Positions 16,620 through 24,936 of a DNA stretch of 30,275 bases are shown one piece after another. Made by a program: the position numbers and the translations under genes. Below the pieces are notes generated by a model, which was given only the letters and a program-made list of their open reading frames with translations, was not told the origin of the DNA and did no database searches. Where the stretch lies: assembly GCA_900770325.1 (NCBI GenBank), contig CAAGKE010000049.1, positions 1 through 30,275 of the forward strand, written 5' to 3'. Source of the stretch: Lachnospiraceae bacterium. Its GTDB lineage: Bacteria; Bacillota; Clostridia; Lachnospirales; Lachnospiraceae. Position 1 is the first letter of the stretch, and each line of letters begins with the position of its first letter.

Positions 16620-19196
16620 GTGGAAGACAATATTTTTGATCAGATACAGGAAGTAGATCTGAAAAAGACCATGGAAGAATCTTACATTGATTATGCCATG
16701 AGCGTTATCGCTTCCCGCGCATTGCCGGATGTAAGAGATGGTCTGAAGCCAGTTCAGCGAAGAGTGCTGTATTCCATGATCGAATTGAATAATGGTCCTG
16801 ACAAGCCTCACAGAAAATGTGCGCGTATTGTCGGTGATACGATGGGTAAATATCACCCCCATGGAGACAGCTCCATTTATGGAGCGCTGGTAAATATGGC
16901 ACAGGAATGGTCTACCAGATATCCACTGGTGGACGGCCATGGAAACTTTGGTTCTGTAGATGGAGACGGTGCTGCCGCCATGCGATATACGGAGGCAAGG
17001 CTGAGTAAGATTTCCATGGAAATGCTGGCAGACATCAATAAGGACACGGTAGATTTTGTGCCCAACTTTGATGAAACGGAAAAGGAGCCTACGGTACTTC
17101 CCTCCAGATATCCCAATCTTCTGGTAAACGGAACTACAGGTATTGCCGTAGGAATGGCTACCAATATTCCGCCTCATAATCTGAAAGAGGTTATCCGGGC
17201 AGTGGTGAAGATCATCGATAACCGGGTAGAGGAGCAGAGGGAAACCTCGATAGAAGAAATAATGCAGATCATCAAAGGGCCTGATTTCCCCACCGGAGCC
17301 ACGATTCTGGGAACCAGAGGAATCGAGGAGGCCTATCGTACCGGCCGGGGAAAGATCAGAGTCCGGGCGGTGACAGATATTGAGACTCTGCCGAACGGCA
17401 AGAGCCGGATCGTGGTCACGGAGCTTCCTTATCTGGTAAATAAAGCCCGTCTGATCGAAAAAATGGCGGAGCTGGTACGGGATAAAAAAATCGACGGAAT
17501 CACGGCAATCACGGATGAATCCAGCCGTGAAGGAATGAGAGTCAGTATCGATCTGCGCCGTGACGCAAATGCAAATGTAATTTTAAACCAGTTGTTTAAG
17601 CATACACAGCTTCAGGATACCTATGGAGTAATTATGCTGGCTCTGGTGGATAACAGACCGAAGATTCTGAATCTTCTGGAAATGCTGCATTACTACCTGA
17701 AGCACCAGGAGGATGTGGTTACCAGAAGAACCAGATATGATCTGAACAAGGCGGAGGAGCGGGCTCATATATTAAAAGGTCTGCTGATCGCGCTGGATCA
17801 TATCGATGAGGTAATTCAGATCATCCGAGGATCCAGAAATACTCAGGCTGCAAAAGAAGGCCTGATGGAGCGGTTCGCTCTTACGGATGCCCAGGCCCAG
17901 GCAATCGTGGATATGCGTCTGAAAACGCTGACCGGTTTGGAAAGAGAAAAGCTGGAGGCGGAATACGCGCAGCTTATGAAAACCATAGAAGAATTGAAGG
18001 CCATACTGGCGGATGAAAATCTTCTTCTGGGTGTGATTAAAACGGAGATTCTGGCTATCAGCGACAAATACGGGGATGAAAGAAAGACTACTATTGGCTT
18101 TGATGTATTTGATTTCTCCACAGAGGACCTGATTCCCCAGGAAAATGTGGTTATTACCATGACAAAGATGGGCTACATCAAGCGGATGACTGAGGATAAT
18201 TTCAAGAGTCAGAACCGGGGCGGAAAAGGAATTAAGGGAATGCAGACACTGGAGGATGATTATATTGAGGAGCTCCTCATGACTACCACCCACCATTATC
18301 TGATGTTCTTTACCAATAAGGGAAGAGTTTACCGTCTGAAGGTCTATGAGATCCCGGAGGCAGGACGGACAGCCAGAGGAGTGGCTATCGTTAATCTTCT
18401 TCAGCTTATGCCGGAGGAAAAAATTACGGCGGTGATTCCCATCCGTAATTTTGAAGAGGGACGCTATTTGTTTATGGCTACCCGGAACGGTATCGTGAAA
18501 AAGACTCCGGTGATGGAATATGCCAATGTGCGTAAAGTCGGGCTGGCTGCCATCAGTCTGCGGGAAGATGATGAGCTGATCGAAGTAAAGTTTACAGACA
18601 ACAAAAAGGATATTCTTCTGGTAACAAAGTATGGCCAGTGTATCCGGTTCCATGAGACGGATGTGCGCAAGACAGGCCGTGTGTCCATGGGTGTGATCGG
18701 CATTAATCTGACTGCTGGTGATGAAGTAGTGGCTATGCAGATGGATACTCAGGGAGAATACCTTCTGGTGGTATCAGAAAAAGGAATGGGAAAAATGACT
18801 GCCATCCAGGAGTTTACCGCGCAGAACCGGGGCGGTAAAGGTGTGAAATGTTATAAGATCATGGAAAAGACCGGAAATGTGGTGGGAGCCAAGGCTCTGA
18901 ATCCGGAAAATGAGATTATGATGATCAACACGGACGGCATTATTATCCGAATGACCTGCAGTGATATTTCCATTCAGGGAAGAGTGACTTCCGGTGTGAA
19001 ACTGATGAATCTGGATGAAAAAGAAACTGTGGCCAGCATTGCCAGAGTAAGAGAAAGTCATCCAGAGGAAAAAGGGGAAGTGTCAGAAGCTGTGGAAGAG
19101 GAAGCAGATCTGGAAGAAAAAGAAAATCTGGAAGATGAGGAAAATCTGAAGAATCAGGAAAATGGTTCTACAGAAGAGGAACCGGTAAACTCATAA
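16620..19196 (+). CDS. gyrA: DNA gyrase subunit A
   Basis: 858 aa from a GTG start with GGGGGA about 9 bases upstream. The breakage-reunion domain holds the catalytic Tyr123 in AAAMRYTE. The quinolone region reads HPHGDSSIYGAL (79-90): the Ser equivalent to E. coli Ser83 is Ser84, while the Asp87 equivalent is Gly88. Two QNRGGKG sequences are in the C-terminal DNA-wrapping domain, the first matching the GyrA box. A highly acidic tail (about 812-858) follows the wrapping domain. A strong terminator follows, so gyrBA ends the replication operon. Confidence 0.98.
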   Translation: MEDNIFDQIQEVDLKKTMEESYIDYAMSVIASRALPDVRDGLKPVQRRVLYSMIELNNGPDKPHRKCARIVGDTMGKYHPHGDSSIYGALVNMAQEWSTRYPLVDGHGNFGSVDGDGAAAMRYTEARLSKISMEMLADINKDTVDFVPNFDETEKEPTVLPSRYPNLLVNGTTGIAVGMATNIPPHNLKEVIRAVVKIIDNRVEEQRETSIEEIMQIIKGPDFPTGATILGTRGIEEAYRTGRGKIRVRAVTDIETLPNGKSRIVVTELPYLVNKARLIEKMAELVRDKKIDGITAITDESSREGMRVSIDLRRDANANVILNQLFKHTQLQDTYGVIMLALVDNRPKILNLLEMLHYYLKHQEDVVTRRTRYDLNKAEERAHILKGLLIALDHIDEVIQIIRGSRNTQAAKEGLMERFALTDAQAQAIVDMRLKTLTGLEREKLEAEYAQLMKTIEELKAILADENLLLGVIKTEILAISDKYGDERKTTIGFDVFDFSTEDLIPQENVVITMTKMGYIKRMTEDNFKSQNRGGKGIKGMQTLEDDYIEELLMTTTHHYLMFFTNKGRVYRLKVYEIPEAGRTARGVAIVNLLQLMPEEKITAVIPIRNFEEGRYLFMATRNGIVKKTPVMEYANVRKVGLAAISLREDDELIEVKFTDNKKDILLVTKYGQCIRFHETDVRKTGRVSMGVIGINLTAGDEVVAMQMDTQGEYLLVVSEKGMGKMTAIQEFTAQNRGGKGVKCYKIMEKTGNVVGAKALNPENEIMMINTDGIIIRMTCSDISIQGRVTSGVKLMNLDEKETVASIARVRESHPEEKGEVSEAVEEEADLEEKENLEDEENLKNQENGSTEEEPVNS

Positions 19197-19230
19197 GCTT
19201 TGGTAAAAAAGGTTCGAAAAAGATTTATAA

Positions 19231-19298
19231 AAATGCTGCACTGCAGAAGGCAGCCTGCACTCTGTGCGCTGGTTTTCTGCTTTTGCAGCATTTTATTA
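19231..19298 (+). terminator. Intrinsic terminator after gyrA
   Basis: A long stem pairs AATGCTGCA (from 19232) with TGCAGCATT (to 19292). Inner pairing of GCAGAA with TTCTGC and CAGC with GCTG extends it. It is followed by TTTTATTATA. It lies 35-100 bp after the gyrA stop. Confidence 0.82.
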
Positions 19299-19322
19299 TA
19301 TAAATTTTAAGGATTTTTATAA

Positions 19323-19351
19323 TTGACCGGAAATATAGCCGCCATTATACT
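19323..19351 (+). promoter_or_regulatory. Sigma-A promoter for the amidase fusion gene
   Basis: TTGACC (19323-19328) is 17 bp before TATACT (19346-19351), each one base from consensus. It lies just after the gyrA terminator and about 78 bp before the chosen start, so the gene is transcribed independently of gyrase. Confidence 0.75.
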
Positions 19352-19428
19352 ATAATTATGTGTAACAAAAACAGGAAATACGGTAAGTAAAAAATATGAA
19401 GAATGATGAAAAGAAAGAAGGGATAAAG

Positions 19429-21249
19429 ATGAAGCGATTTCAGAAAATCATGGGGGTTTTGATCGTATGCGTGATCATTGCCTGTGCAGGCACAGGGATA
19501 TATCATTTTACCAATACCCGTATGGATGGTCAGCTGATTTTTGCCGGACGGGAGGAAAAACAGGAGGCGGGAGATATACAGGAAGATTCTTCTGAAGCAT
19601 CTGAAACTTCTGAAACAGAAGAAACAGGGGAGACTTTTTCCGGGAAAGAAACGGAACCGCAGACAGAAAATGACAGAGGAATCATTGAGGAACCGGAAAC
19701 AGAGACCAAAACAGAAACAGAAAGCGAAACAGAAACTGAAATAGAGACCGAAACAGAAACGGTAAAAGAAAATGGTTATGTGGTGGGAATTGATCCAGGG
19801 CATCAGGGATCCTGGGTAGATATGAGTGATCAGGAACCAAATGGGCCCGGATCATCCGATTATAAGGCAAAGTCCACTACCGGAACCATGGGAAGATATA
19901 CTGGGGTGCCGGAATATCAGTTAAATCTTGATATTTCACTGGCTCTGCGGGAGGAACTGGAAAACCGGGGATATCAGGTAGTTATGACCCGGGAAGATAA
20001 TGATACAGCTATCAGCAATTCAGAACGTGCTTTGCTTGCGGCGGAAAAGGGAAGTGATATTTATGTCCGCATCCATGCTAATGGAAGTGATGATACTTCT
20101 GTAAAGGGTGCGCTGGGAATGTCTCCTTCCCCTGATAATCCGTATATACCGGAACTTTATGAGGACAGCTACCGTCTGACCGGCTGTATTTTGAATGCCT
20201 ATTGTGAGACTACAGGTTTTTCAAATCTGGGCATTCAGTACTATGATAATATGACCGGAATAAACTGGAGTAAGATACCGGTGACCATCCTGGAAATGGG
20301 ATTTATGACAAACGAGCAGGATGACACTGCCATGCAGGATGCAGCAATGCAGAGGAAAATGGTGCAGGGAATCGCGGATGGAATCGATGATTATTTTGGC
20401 ATTGAAGCTTCCGGGATAGAGGAAGAGACAGAAATATTGATGAACGGAGAAGGACCTGTTACAGAAATCTGTGAGAAATATCTGTCGTCAAGAGAAGCCA
20501 ATGGAGAAAAATGGGCGGTCAGCATAGAAAGCTTTGGTACGAAAACGAAGAAAATCAGGGAAATTTATGAATACAATGGTCAGGAAAAAATGCAGTCGGC
20601 CAGTGTGATCAAAGTATTTATCATGGCAACAGTATATGACCGGATGTGTTATCCTTCTTCTCCGGAGCGTCTGATTTTTGCCAATGAAGCCTATGACGGG
20701 GAGCTGCGGTATCTGCTGGAGCAGATGATTACCATCAGTGATAATGATGCAGCGAATCAGTTGATTACGAAGCTGGGACAGGGAGATTTCTATGCCGGTG
20801 CAGAGGTGGTAAATGAATTTTGCGAGGAAAACGGATATACAGCCACATCTGTAGGACGTCCGTTCCTGGCAGAAAATCCTTCCGGTGATAATTATACCAG
20901 CGCGAATGACTGCAGAAAAATCCTGTCTGATATTTATCAGGGAAAATGTGTGGGGGAAGAGGCATCTAAGAAAATGCTGGATATTCTGAGACAGCAGACA
21001 AATACTTCAAAAATTCCCTCCGGACTGTCTGTCGGAGAAGTGACAGCCACAGCGAATAAGACGGGCGAGATGCCGGAAGGATACGGACTTGGATGTATTG
21101 AAAATGATATGGCGATTATTTTCTCCGAAAATGGCGATTATATACTGACTGTTCTTTCGAATGAACTGGGAGGACGGAATGAAGAAGCAAAGCAGGTGAT
21201 CCGGGACATTTCATCCCTGGTGTGGAACTGGTTTTCAGAACAAGAATAA
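19429..21249 (+). CDS. Membrane-anchored N-acetylmuramoyl-L-alanine amidase fused to class-A-beta-lactamase-like serine hydrolase
   Basis: 606 aa from ATG 19429, chosen over ATG 19396 because AGAAGGG lies 6 bases upstream. A signal anchor is at about 7-26. A Glu/Thr/Ser-rich linker at about 42-112 includes a run of E-T dipeptides. The Amidase_3 domain (about 117-325) keeps the zinc set: His125 (DPGHQG), Glu162, His216 (RIHAN), and catalytic Glu289 (ILEMGF). The C-terminal domain (about 345-600) has the three class A hallmarks: S392-V-I-K395, S437-D-N and K544-T-G. The first domain cleaves the stem peptide from MurNAc; the second may act as a D,D-peptidase or beta-lactamase-like hydrolase. Which is unknown. 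Both would act outside the membrane. Confidence 0.9.
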   Translation: MKRFQKIMGVLIVCVIIACAGTGIYHFTNTRMDGQLIFAGREEKQEAGDIQEDSSEASETSETEETGETFSGKETEPQTENDRGIIEEPETETKTETESETETEIETETETVKENGYVVGIDPGHQGSWVDMSDQEPNGPGSSDYKAKSTTGTMGRYTGVPEYQLNLDISLALREELENRGYQVVMTREDNDTAISNSERALLAAEKGSDIYVRIHANGSDDTSVKGALGMSPSPDNPYIPELYEDSYRLTGCILNAYCETTGFSNLGIQYYDNMTGINWSKIPVTILEMGFMTNEQDDTAMQDAAMQRKMVQGIADGIDDYFGIEASGIEEETEILMNGEGPVTEICEKYLSSREANGEKWAVSIESFGTKTKKIREIYEYNGQEKMQSASVIKVFIMATVYDRMCYPSSPERLIFANEAYDGELRYLLEQMITISDNDAANQLITKLGQGDFYAGAEVVNEFCEENGYTATSVGRPFLAENPSGDNYTSANDCRKILSDIYQGKCVGEEASKKMLDILRQQTNTSKIPSGLSVGEVTATANKTGEMPEGYGLGCIENDMAIIFSENGDYILTVLSNELGGRNEEAKQVIRDISSLVWNWFSEQE

Positions 21250-21270
21250 TGTGAGGAATTTTTAATTTAT

Positions 21271-21310
21271 CCCCGGTCAGTGGTTTTTTCTGCCTGACCG
21301 GGGATTTCTT
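21271..21310 (+). terminator. Intrinsic terminator between convergent amidase-fusion and EamA genes
   Basis: A perfect 10-bp stem CCCCGGTCAG / CTGACCGGGG (21271-21280 with 21294-21303) is followed by ATTTCTT. T-rich flanks on both strands suggest it serves both converging genes. Confidence 0.8.
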
Positions 21311-21321
21311 ATGGGATTATT

Positions 21322-21348
21322 TTTACTGTTTACATTGTTCACGGTAAC
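21322..21348 (-). repeat. 27-bp palindrome, solitary copy
   Basis: On the minus strand it reads GTTACCGTGAA, a six-base centre and AAACAGTAAA. It ends 3 bp before the eamA stop codon, between the terminator and that gene. Same family as the palindromes at 223, 2665, 28713 and 29016. Confidence 0.75.
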
Positions 21349-21351
21349 GGA

Positions 21352-22230
21352 CTATTCCGTACTTTTCCGGTTGTTCCAGAGAAACATGGCAAGAGAAGCG
21401 CCGATAATGATAAAGTAACCAACAAAGCTGAAGGCATCTGGCAGTTCCCGCAGGAAAATAAGTCCCAGAATGGTGGAAAAAATAATCTGGGTATAGTCGT
21501 AGATGGATATTTCTCTGGCCGGTGCATGAGAATAGGCTGCAGTAATGGAAAACTGTCCTCCTGCGGCAGCCAGTCCTGCCAGAAGAAGAGTCATAACCTG
21601 AGAGACGTTCATAGGAGCCATATGAAAGATAAAAAAAGGTGCTGTGACCAGACAGGAAAACCCGGAAAAAAATGCTACGATTACAGGTCCCTGTACTCCT
21701 TTTTTGCTGGCTACACGTACAAATGCATAAGCCAGACCGGCCCCCAGCCCTCCCAGCATTCCAATCAGAGAAGCAGGATTCTGAAAAATGGCGGTGGTGG
21801 GCTTTATGACGAAAAGACTTCCCAGGAAAGCCACGGTAATGCATCCTATCTGAAAAGCAGAAATATTTTCTTTTAATATGATCCAGGAAAAGATTACTAC
21901 AAAAAAGGGAGAAAGCTTATTCAACATAGAAGCGTCGGCAATTGCCAGATGATCTACTGCATAAAAATTACACAGGATTCCCACAGTTCCTGCTATGGAC
22001 CTTATTAAAAGGGGAAATATGGACTCCTTTGTAATCGTTACTTTTACTTTATTTTTCCATATCATAGAAAGTGCAAAAAAGAAGGCGACCAGATTTCGAA
22101 AAAAGCTTTTCTGGATGGAAGGAAGGTCTCCGGAAAGACGAACAAACAGATTCATGCAGGAAAAACAGAAAGCGGAGCAGATAATAAAAAGAATTGCCCT
22201 GTTTTTTGATTTTACTTTTTGTGTATTCAT
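21352..22230 (-). CDS. EamA/DMT-family transporter
   Basis: 292 aa with about ten predicted membrane segments in two EamA repeats. Repeat 1 contains LNKLSPFFVVIFSWIILKE and repeat 2 contains YDYTQIIFSTILGLIFLRELPDAFSFVGYFIIIGASL. These are drug/metabolite-superfamily exporters; the substrate cannot be read from sequence. AGAGGT is about 9 bases before the ATG. It is the only minus-strand gene in the 12-27 kb stretch and converges on the amidase-fusion gene. Membership is secure and the substrate unknown. Confidence 0.9.
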   Translation of the reverse strand: MNTQKVKSKNRAILFIICSAFCFSCMNLFVRLSGDLPSIQKSFFRNLVAFFFALSMIWKNKVKVTITKESIFPLLIRSIAGTVGILCNFYAVDHLAIADASMLNKLSPFFVVIFSWIILKENISAFQIGCITVAFLGSLFVIKPTTAIFQNPASLIGMLGGLGAGLAYAFVRVASKKGVQGPVIVAFFSGFSCLVTAPFFIFHMAPMNVSQVMTLLLAGLAAAGGQFSITAAYSHAPAREISIYDYTQIIFSTILGLIFLRELPDAFSFVGYFIIIGASLAMFLWNNRKSTE

Positions 22231-22439
22231 ATCATTGTACCTCTCTATTCACTGGATAAAATAGCTGAACTGCTGCAAATATCTAAACCAGAAATATTAT
22301 AGTCTACTTTTTTATTTATGCAAGCGCGAAACTGCAGGAAATGCGTTACTGTTCACGCGGCATCATTGAAACAGACGTTTTGAGACAGGCGAACATCTCT
22401 GAGGAAACCTGTGAATGGGAGAATGATTTCAGGCAACAA

Positions 22440-22498
22440 TGTGGAAATGTTGAAGAAAATGTGGAAATTTTTCTTTCTATTTTTAAAAATGTGGATAA
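22440..22498 (+). other. DnaA-box-like cluster outside oriC
   Basis: A perfect DnaA box TGTGGATAA is at 22490-22498. Two one-mismatch sites TGTGGAAAT are at 22440-22448 and 22460-22468. All share one orientation and their starts are 20 and 30 bp apart, so they fall on the same face of the helix. The cluster lies about 12 kb from oriC in an AT-rich intergenic stretch, upstream of the murT promoter. Confidence 0.6.
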
Positions 22499-22631
22499 TT
22501 TTAAATAAATTCTTTATTCTCTTACACAACTTATTCTGGATGCAGCTTTTGTCTATGTCTTTCATGCTTTTTTTTATTGGCCGGTTGCCGTGAACAGCAG
22601 CAACGTTTCTATTCTATTTCGATAATGGGAG

Positions 22632-22660
22632 TTCACAAAAGGTATGGAATAGGGTATAAT
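22632..22660 (+). promoter_or_regulatory. Sigma-A promoter for murT-gatD
   Basis: TTCACA (22632-22637) is 17 bp before a perfect TATAAT (22655-22660). The leader to the murT ATG would be about 110 bases and would contain the palindrome at 22723-22748, which can fold as a stem-loop. Confidence 0.8.
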
Positions 22661-22722
22661 AGAACAATATAAGAGAATAAGTGATATTCTAAATATCATA
22701 TTAGCTGATGAAATGCAATCTT

Positions 22723-22748
22723 GTAACTATCAGAAAATGAACAGTAAC
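22723..22748 (+). repeat. 26-bp palindrome in the murT leader
   Basis: GTAACTATCAGAAAAT followed by GAACAGTAAC. The right half matches the family consensus exactly and the left half is decayed. It ends 30 bp before the murT ATG. Confidence 0.65.
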
Positions 22749-22778
22749 GCAGAATAAAAAAAGACAGGCGGACGAGAG

Positions 22779-24110
22779 ATGAGGATACGCGCAGCGGCAG
22801 CGGTTTTAGCGGCCAGAATTTTAAGCTTTGGATGTAAAATTGCAGGAAAACAGGGAGTGACCATGGCTGGTAAGCTGGCACTGAAGATCGACCCGGATAT
22901 TTTGAAGGATCTTGCCGGTCAGGTAAGGGAAAAGATTTTTGTGGTGTGCGGGACGAATGGTAAGACTACAACGAATAATCTGCTGTGTTCAGCAGTGGAG
23001 TCTGAGGGAAAAAAGCTGGTATGCAACCATACAGGCTCAAATATGCTGGCCGGAGTGGCGGCGGCCTTTGTCCTGGCAGCCAAATGGAACGGAAAGCTGG
23101 ATGCGGATTATGCCTGCATTGAGATCGATGAGGCATCTACAGTTCGGGTATTTCCTCATTTTCAGCCGGATTATATGGTGTTGACCAATCTTTTCCGGGA
23201 TCAGCTGGATCGGTATGGAGAGATCGATATTACCATGAATCTTCTGGAGAAGGCTATGAAAATGGCACCGGATATGAAGGTGATCGTAAATGGAGATGAT
23301 TCTCTTTCTTCTTATCTTGCTATGAAAAGCGGAAATCCTTATGTGACCTATGGAATCAGTGAACGGGTATTTGACAGCCAGGACACCCATGAGATTCGGG
23401 AAGGACGTTTTTGTAAACAGTGCGGAGCAAAGCTGGAATATGATTTTTATCACTACAGTCAGATCGGCACGTATCATTGTCCGGTCTGTGGTTTTTCCAG
23501 ACCGAAAATCGATTATGATGCTTCTCATATCTGTATGAAAAACGGTCTGGAGTTTGATGTGGAAGGACGTCATATCGCCGCAGATTACCGGGGATTTTAT
23601 AATGTTTATAATATTCTGGCAGCTTACAGTGCAGCACGCACAGCAGGAATGGAGCTGACTGGATTTGACCGTGTGCTTCGCAATTTCAATCCTCAGAATG
23701 GAAGAAATGAGCTGTTTCATATCCAGGGAACGAGGGTACTTCTGAATCTGGCAAAAAACCCTGCCGGTTTTAATCAGAATATATCTGCGGTCATGGAAGA
23801 TACATCCCAGAAGGATCTGATTATTGTAATTAATGATAATGCTCAGGACGGAACCGATATTTCCTGGCTTTGGGATGTGGATTTTGACCGGTTTGGAGAA
23901 GATAATATTCATTCCATCACGGTCAGCGGCATCCGGTGTCAGGATATGCGTCTGAGGCTGAAATATGTGGATATTCAGGCTGAACTGGTGGAGGATGTAA
24001 AGACAGCCATTGAAAAGCGTCTGAAGGATGGATGCAAAAATCTCTATGTTCTTGTAAATTATACGGCGCTTTACTCCACACATAATATTCTGAAAAATAT
24101 GGAAAAATAA
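22779..24110 (+). CDS. murT: Lipid II isoglutaminyl synthase, MurT subunit
   Basis: 443 aa. With GatD it converts D-Glu at position 2 of the lipid II stem peptide to D-isoglutamine, using ATP and ammonia from glutamine. The Mur-ligase ATP-binding motif CGTNGKTTTNNLL is at 57-69. A Cys4 zinc site is formed by Cys212, Cys215, Cys234 and Cys237 (CKQC, CPVC), as in characterised MurT. The C-terminal DUF1727 domain has VINDNAQDGTDISWLWDVDF. The ribosome site is weak (GGCGGACGAG). gatD follows after a 94-bp spacer that holds a repeat remnant. Confidence 0.96.
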   Translation: MRIRAAAAVLAARILSFGCKIAGKQGVTMAGKLALKIDPDILKDLAGQVREKIFVVCGTNGKTTTNNLLCSAVESEGKKLVCNHTGSNMLAGVAAAFVLAAKWNGKLDADYACIEIDEASTVRVFPHFQPDYMVLTNLFRDQLDRYGEIDITMNLLEKAMKMAPDMKVIVNGDDSLSSYLAMKSGNPYVTYGISERVFDSQDTHEIREGRFCKQCGAKLEYDFYHYSQIGTYHCPVCGFSRPKIDYDASHICMKNGLEFDVEGRHIAADYRGFYNVYNILAAYSAARTAGMELTGFDRVLRNFNPQNGRNELFHIQGTRVLLNLAKNPAGFNQNISAVMEDTSQKDLIIVINDNAQDGTDISWLWDVDFDRFGEDNIHSITVSGIRCQDMRLRLKYVDIQAELVEDVKTAIEKRLKDGCKNLYVLVNYTALYSTHNILKNMEK

Positions 24111-24125
24111 TTCAACATAAGTCTT

Positions 24126-24159
24126 GAAGCGTGTTACTGTGAACGAGACGAACAGAAAT
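24126..24159 (+). repeat. Module C remnant in the murT-gatD spacer
   Basis: Contains GAAGCGT, GTTACTGTGAAC and a decayed right half GAACAGAAAT (palindrome part 24133-24159). These genes are normally adjacent or overlapping, so the spacer appears to be repeat-derived. Confidence 0.7.
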
Positions 24160-24204
24160 GATTATGGGAAGAGATGCCCGGTCAGGGAGAAAGGGAAAAA
24201 GAAT

Positions 24205-24924
24205 ATGGAAATTACAATCGGACATCTGTATCCGGATCTGCTGAATCTGTACGGAGACAGAGGAAATATTCAATGTATGCGCAAACGTCTGGAGTGGCGC
24301 GGGATAGAAGCAAAAGTGAAGGAATATCAATTGACGGATACTATCGATTTTGCTGAACTGGACATTGTGCTGCTGGGAGGAGGGTCCGACAGAGAGCAGA
24401 TGCTGGTGTGTAATCAGCTGAAAACGATTCAGAAGGATTTTAAAGCTTATGTAGAGGATGGAGGAACAGTGCTGGCAGTTTGCGGCGGATATCAGCTTCT
24501 GGGCCATTATTACGATACATCAGAGGGAAGAATCGAGGGCCTGTCTCTGGTAGATCTTTATACAGAACAGGGAAGTCCCAGGCTGATCTCCAACATTGTG
24601 ATTGAAAATGAACAGTTTCCTTACCCTATTGTGGGTTTTGAGAATCACGGAGGCAGGACACATATCGGAGACAATTGTCCTTTGGGCAGGGTAACGTTTG
24701 GTTTTGGAAATAACGGAGAGGATAAAGAGGAAGGAGTATTGTATAAAGGTGTGGTGGGTACTTATCTGCATGGTCCACTGCTTCCCAAGAATCCTCATGT
24801 GTGTGATTATCTGCTGAAAAATGCGCTGGAGAGAAAATACGGGTCTATTCTTCTGGAACCGCTGGAGGATGCTCAGGAAAGGGAAGCGAACCAGTATATT
24901 GTGGACCGTTTTAAAAAAGGTTGA
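24205..24924 (+). CDS. gatD: Lipid II isoglutaminyl synthase, glutaminase subunit GatD
   Basis: 239 aa. A class I glutamine amidotransferase-like protein that supplies ammonia to MurT. Nucleophile Cys93 is in LAVCGGYQLLG and His189 in GTYLHGPLLPKNP; GFENHGGRTHIG is also conserved. Cys/His spacing matches studied GatD proteins. The frame is open from a TTG at 24124, but that stretch is repeat-derived. ATG 24205 has AGGGAGAAAGGGA upstream and begins MEITIGHLYPDLLNLYGDRGN, the family's normal N-terminus. The carboxypeptidase gene starts 12 bp downstream. Confidence 0.96.
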   Translation: MEITIGHLYPDLLNLYGDRGNIQCMRKRLEWRGIEAKVKEYQLTDTIDFAELDIVLLGGGSDREQMLVCNQLKTIQKDFKAYVEDGGTVLAVCGGYQLLGHYYDTSEGRIEGLSLVDLYTEQGSPRLISNIVIENEQFPYPIVGFENHGGRTHIGDNCPLGRVTFGFGNNGEDKEEGVLYKGVVGTYLHGPLLPKNPHVCDYLLKNALERKYGSILLEPLEDAQEREANQYIVDRFKKG

Positions 24925-24936
24925 TGAGGTGTAGAG

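Larger units (their letters stand above)
22231..22778. other. Intergenic region between divergent eamA and murT: repeats and DnaA-box-like sites
   Basis: 548 bp without a credible gene. It holds a module C fragment (22323-22360), a DnaA-box-like cluster (22440-22498), a short palindrome GTTGCCGTGAACAGCAGCAA(C) at 22584-22604, the murT promoter (22632-22660), and a 26-bp palindrome at 22723-22748 in the murT leader. Short open frames here have no convincing ribosome site. Confidence 0.75.

Noticed and set aside
22411..22593. Small plus-strand frame in the eamA-murT spacer
   Set aside because: It covers the DnaA-box-like sites and AT-rich sequence, has no convincing ribosome site and encodes Phe/Met-rich low-complexity sequence.
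23037..24083. 348-codon minus-strand frame opposite murT
   Set aside because: It shadows a clearly conserved gene, shows no recognisable domain and has no good ribosome site.
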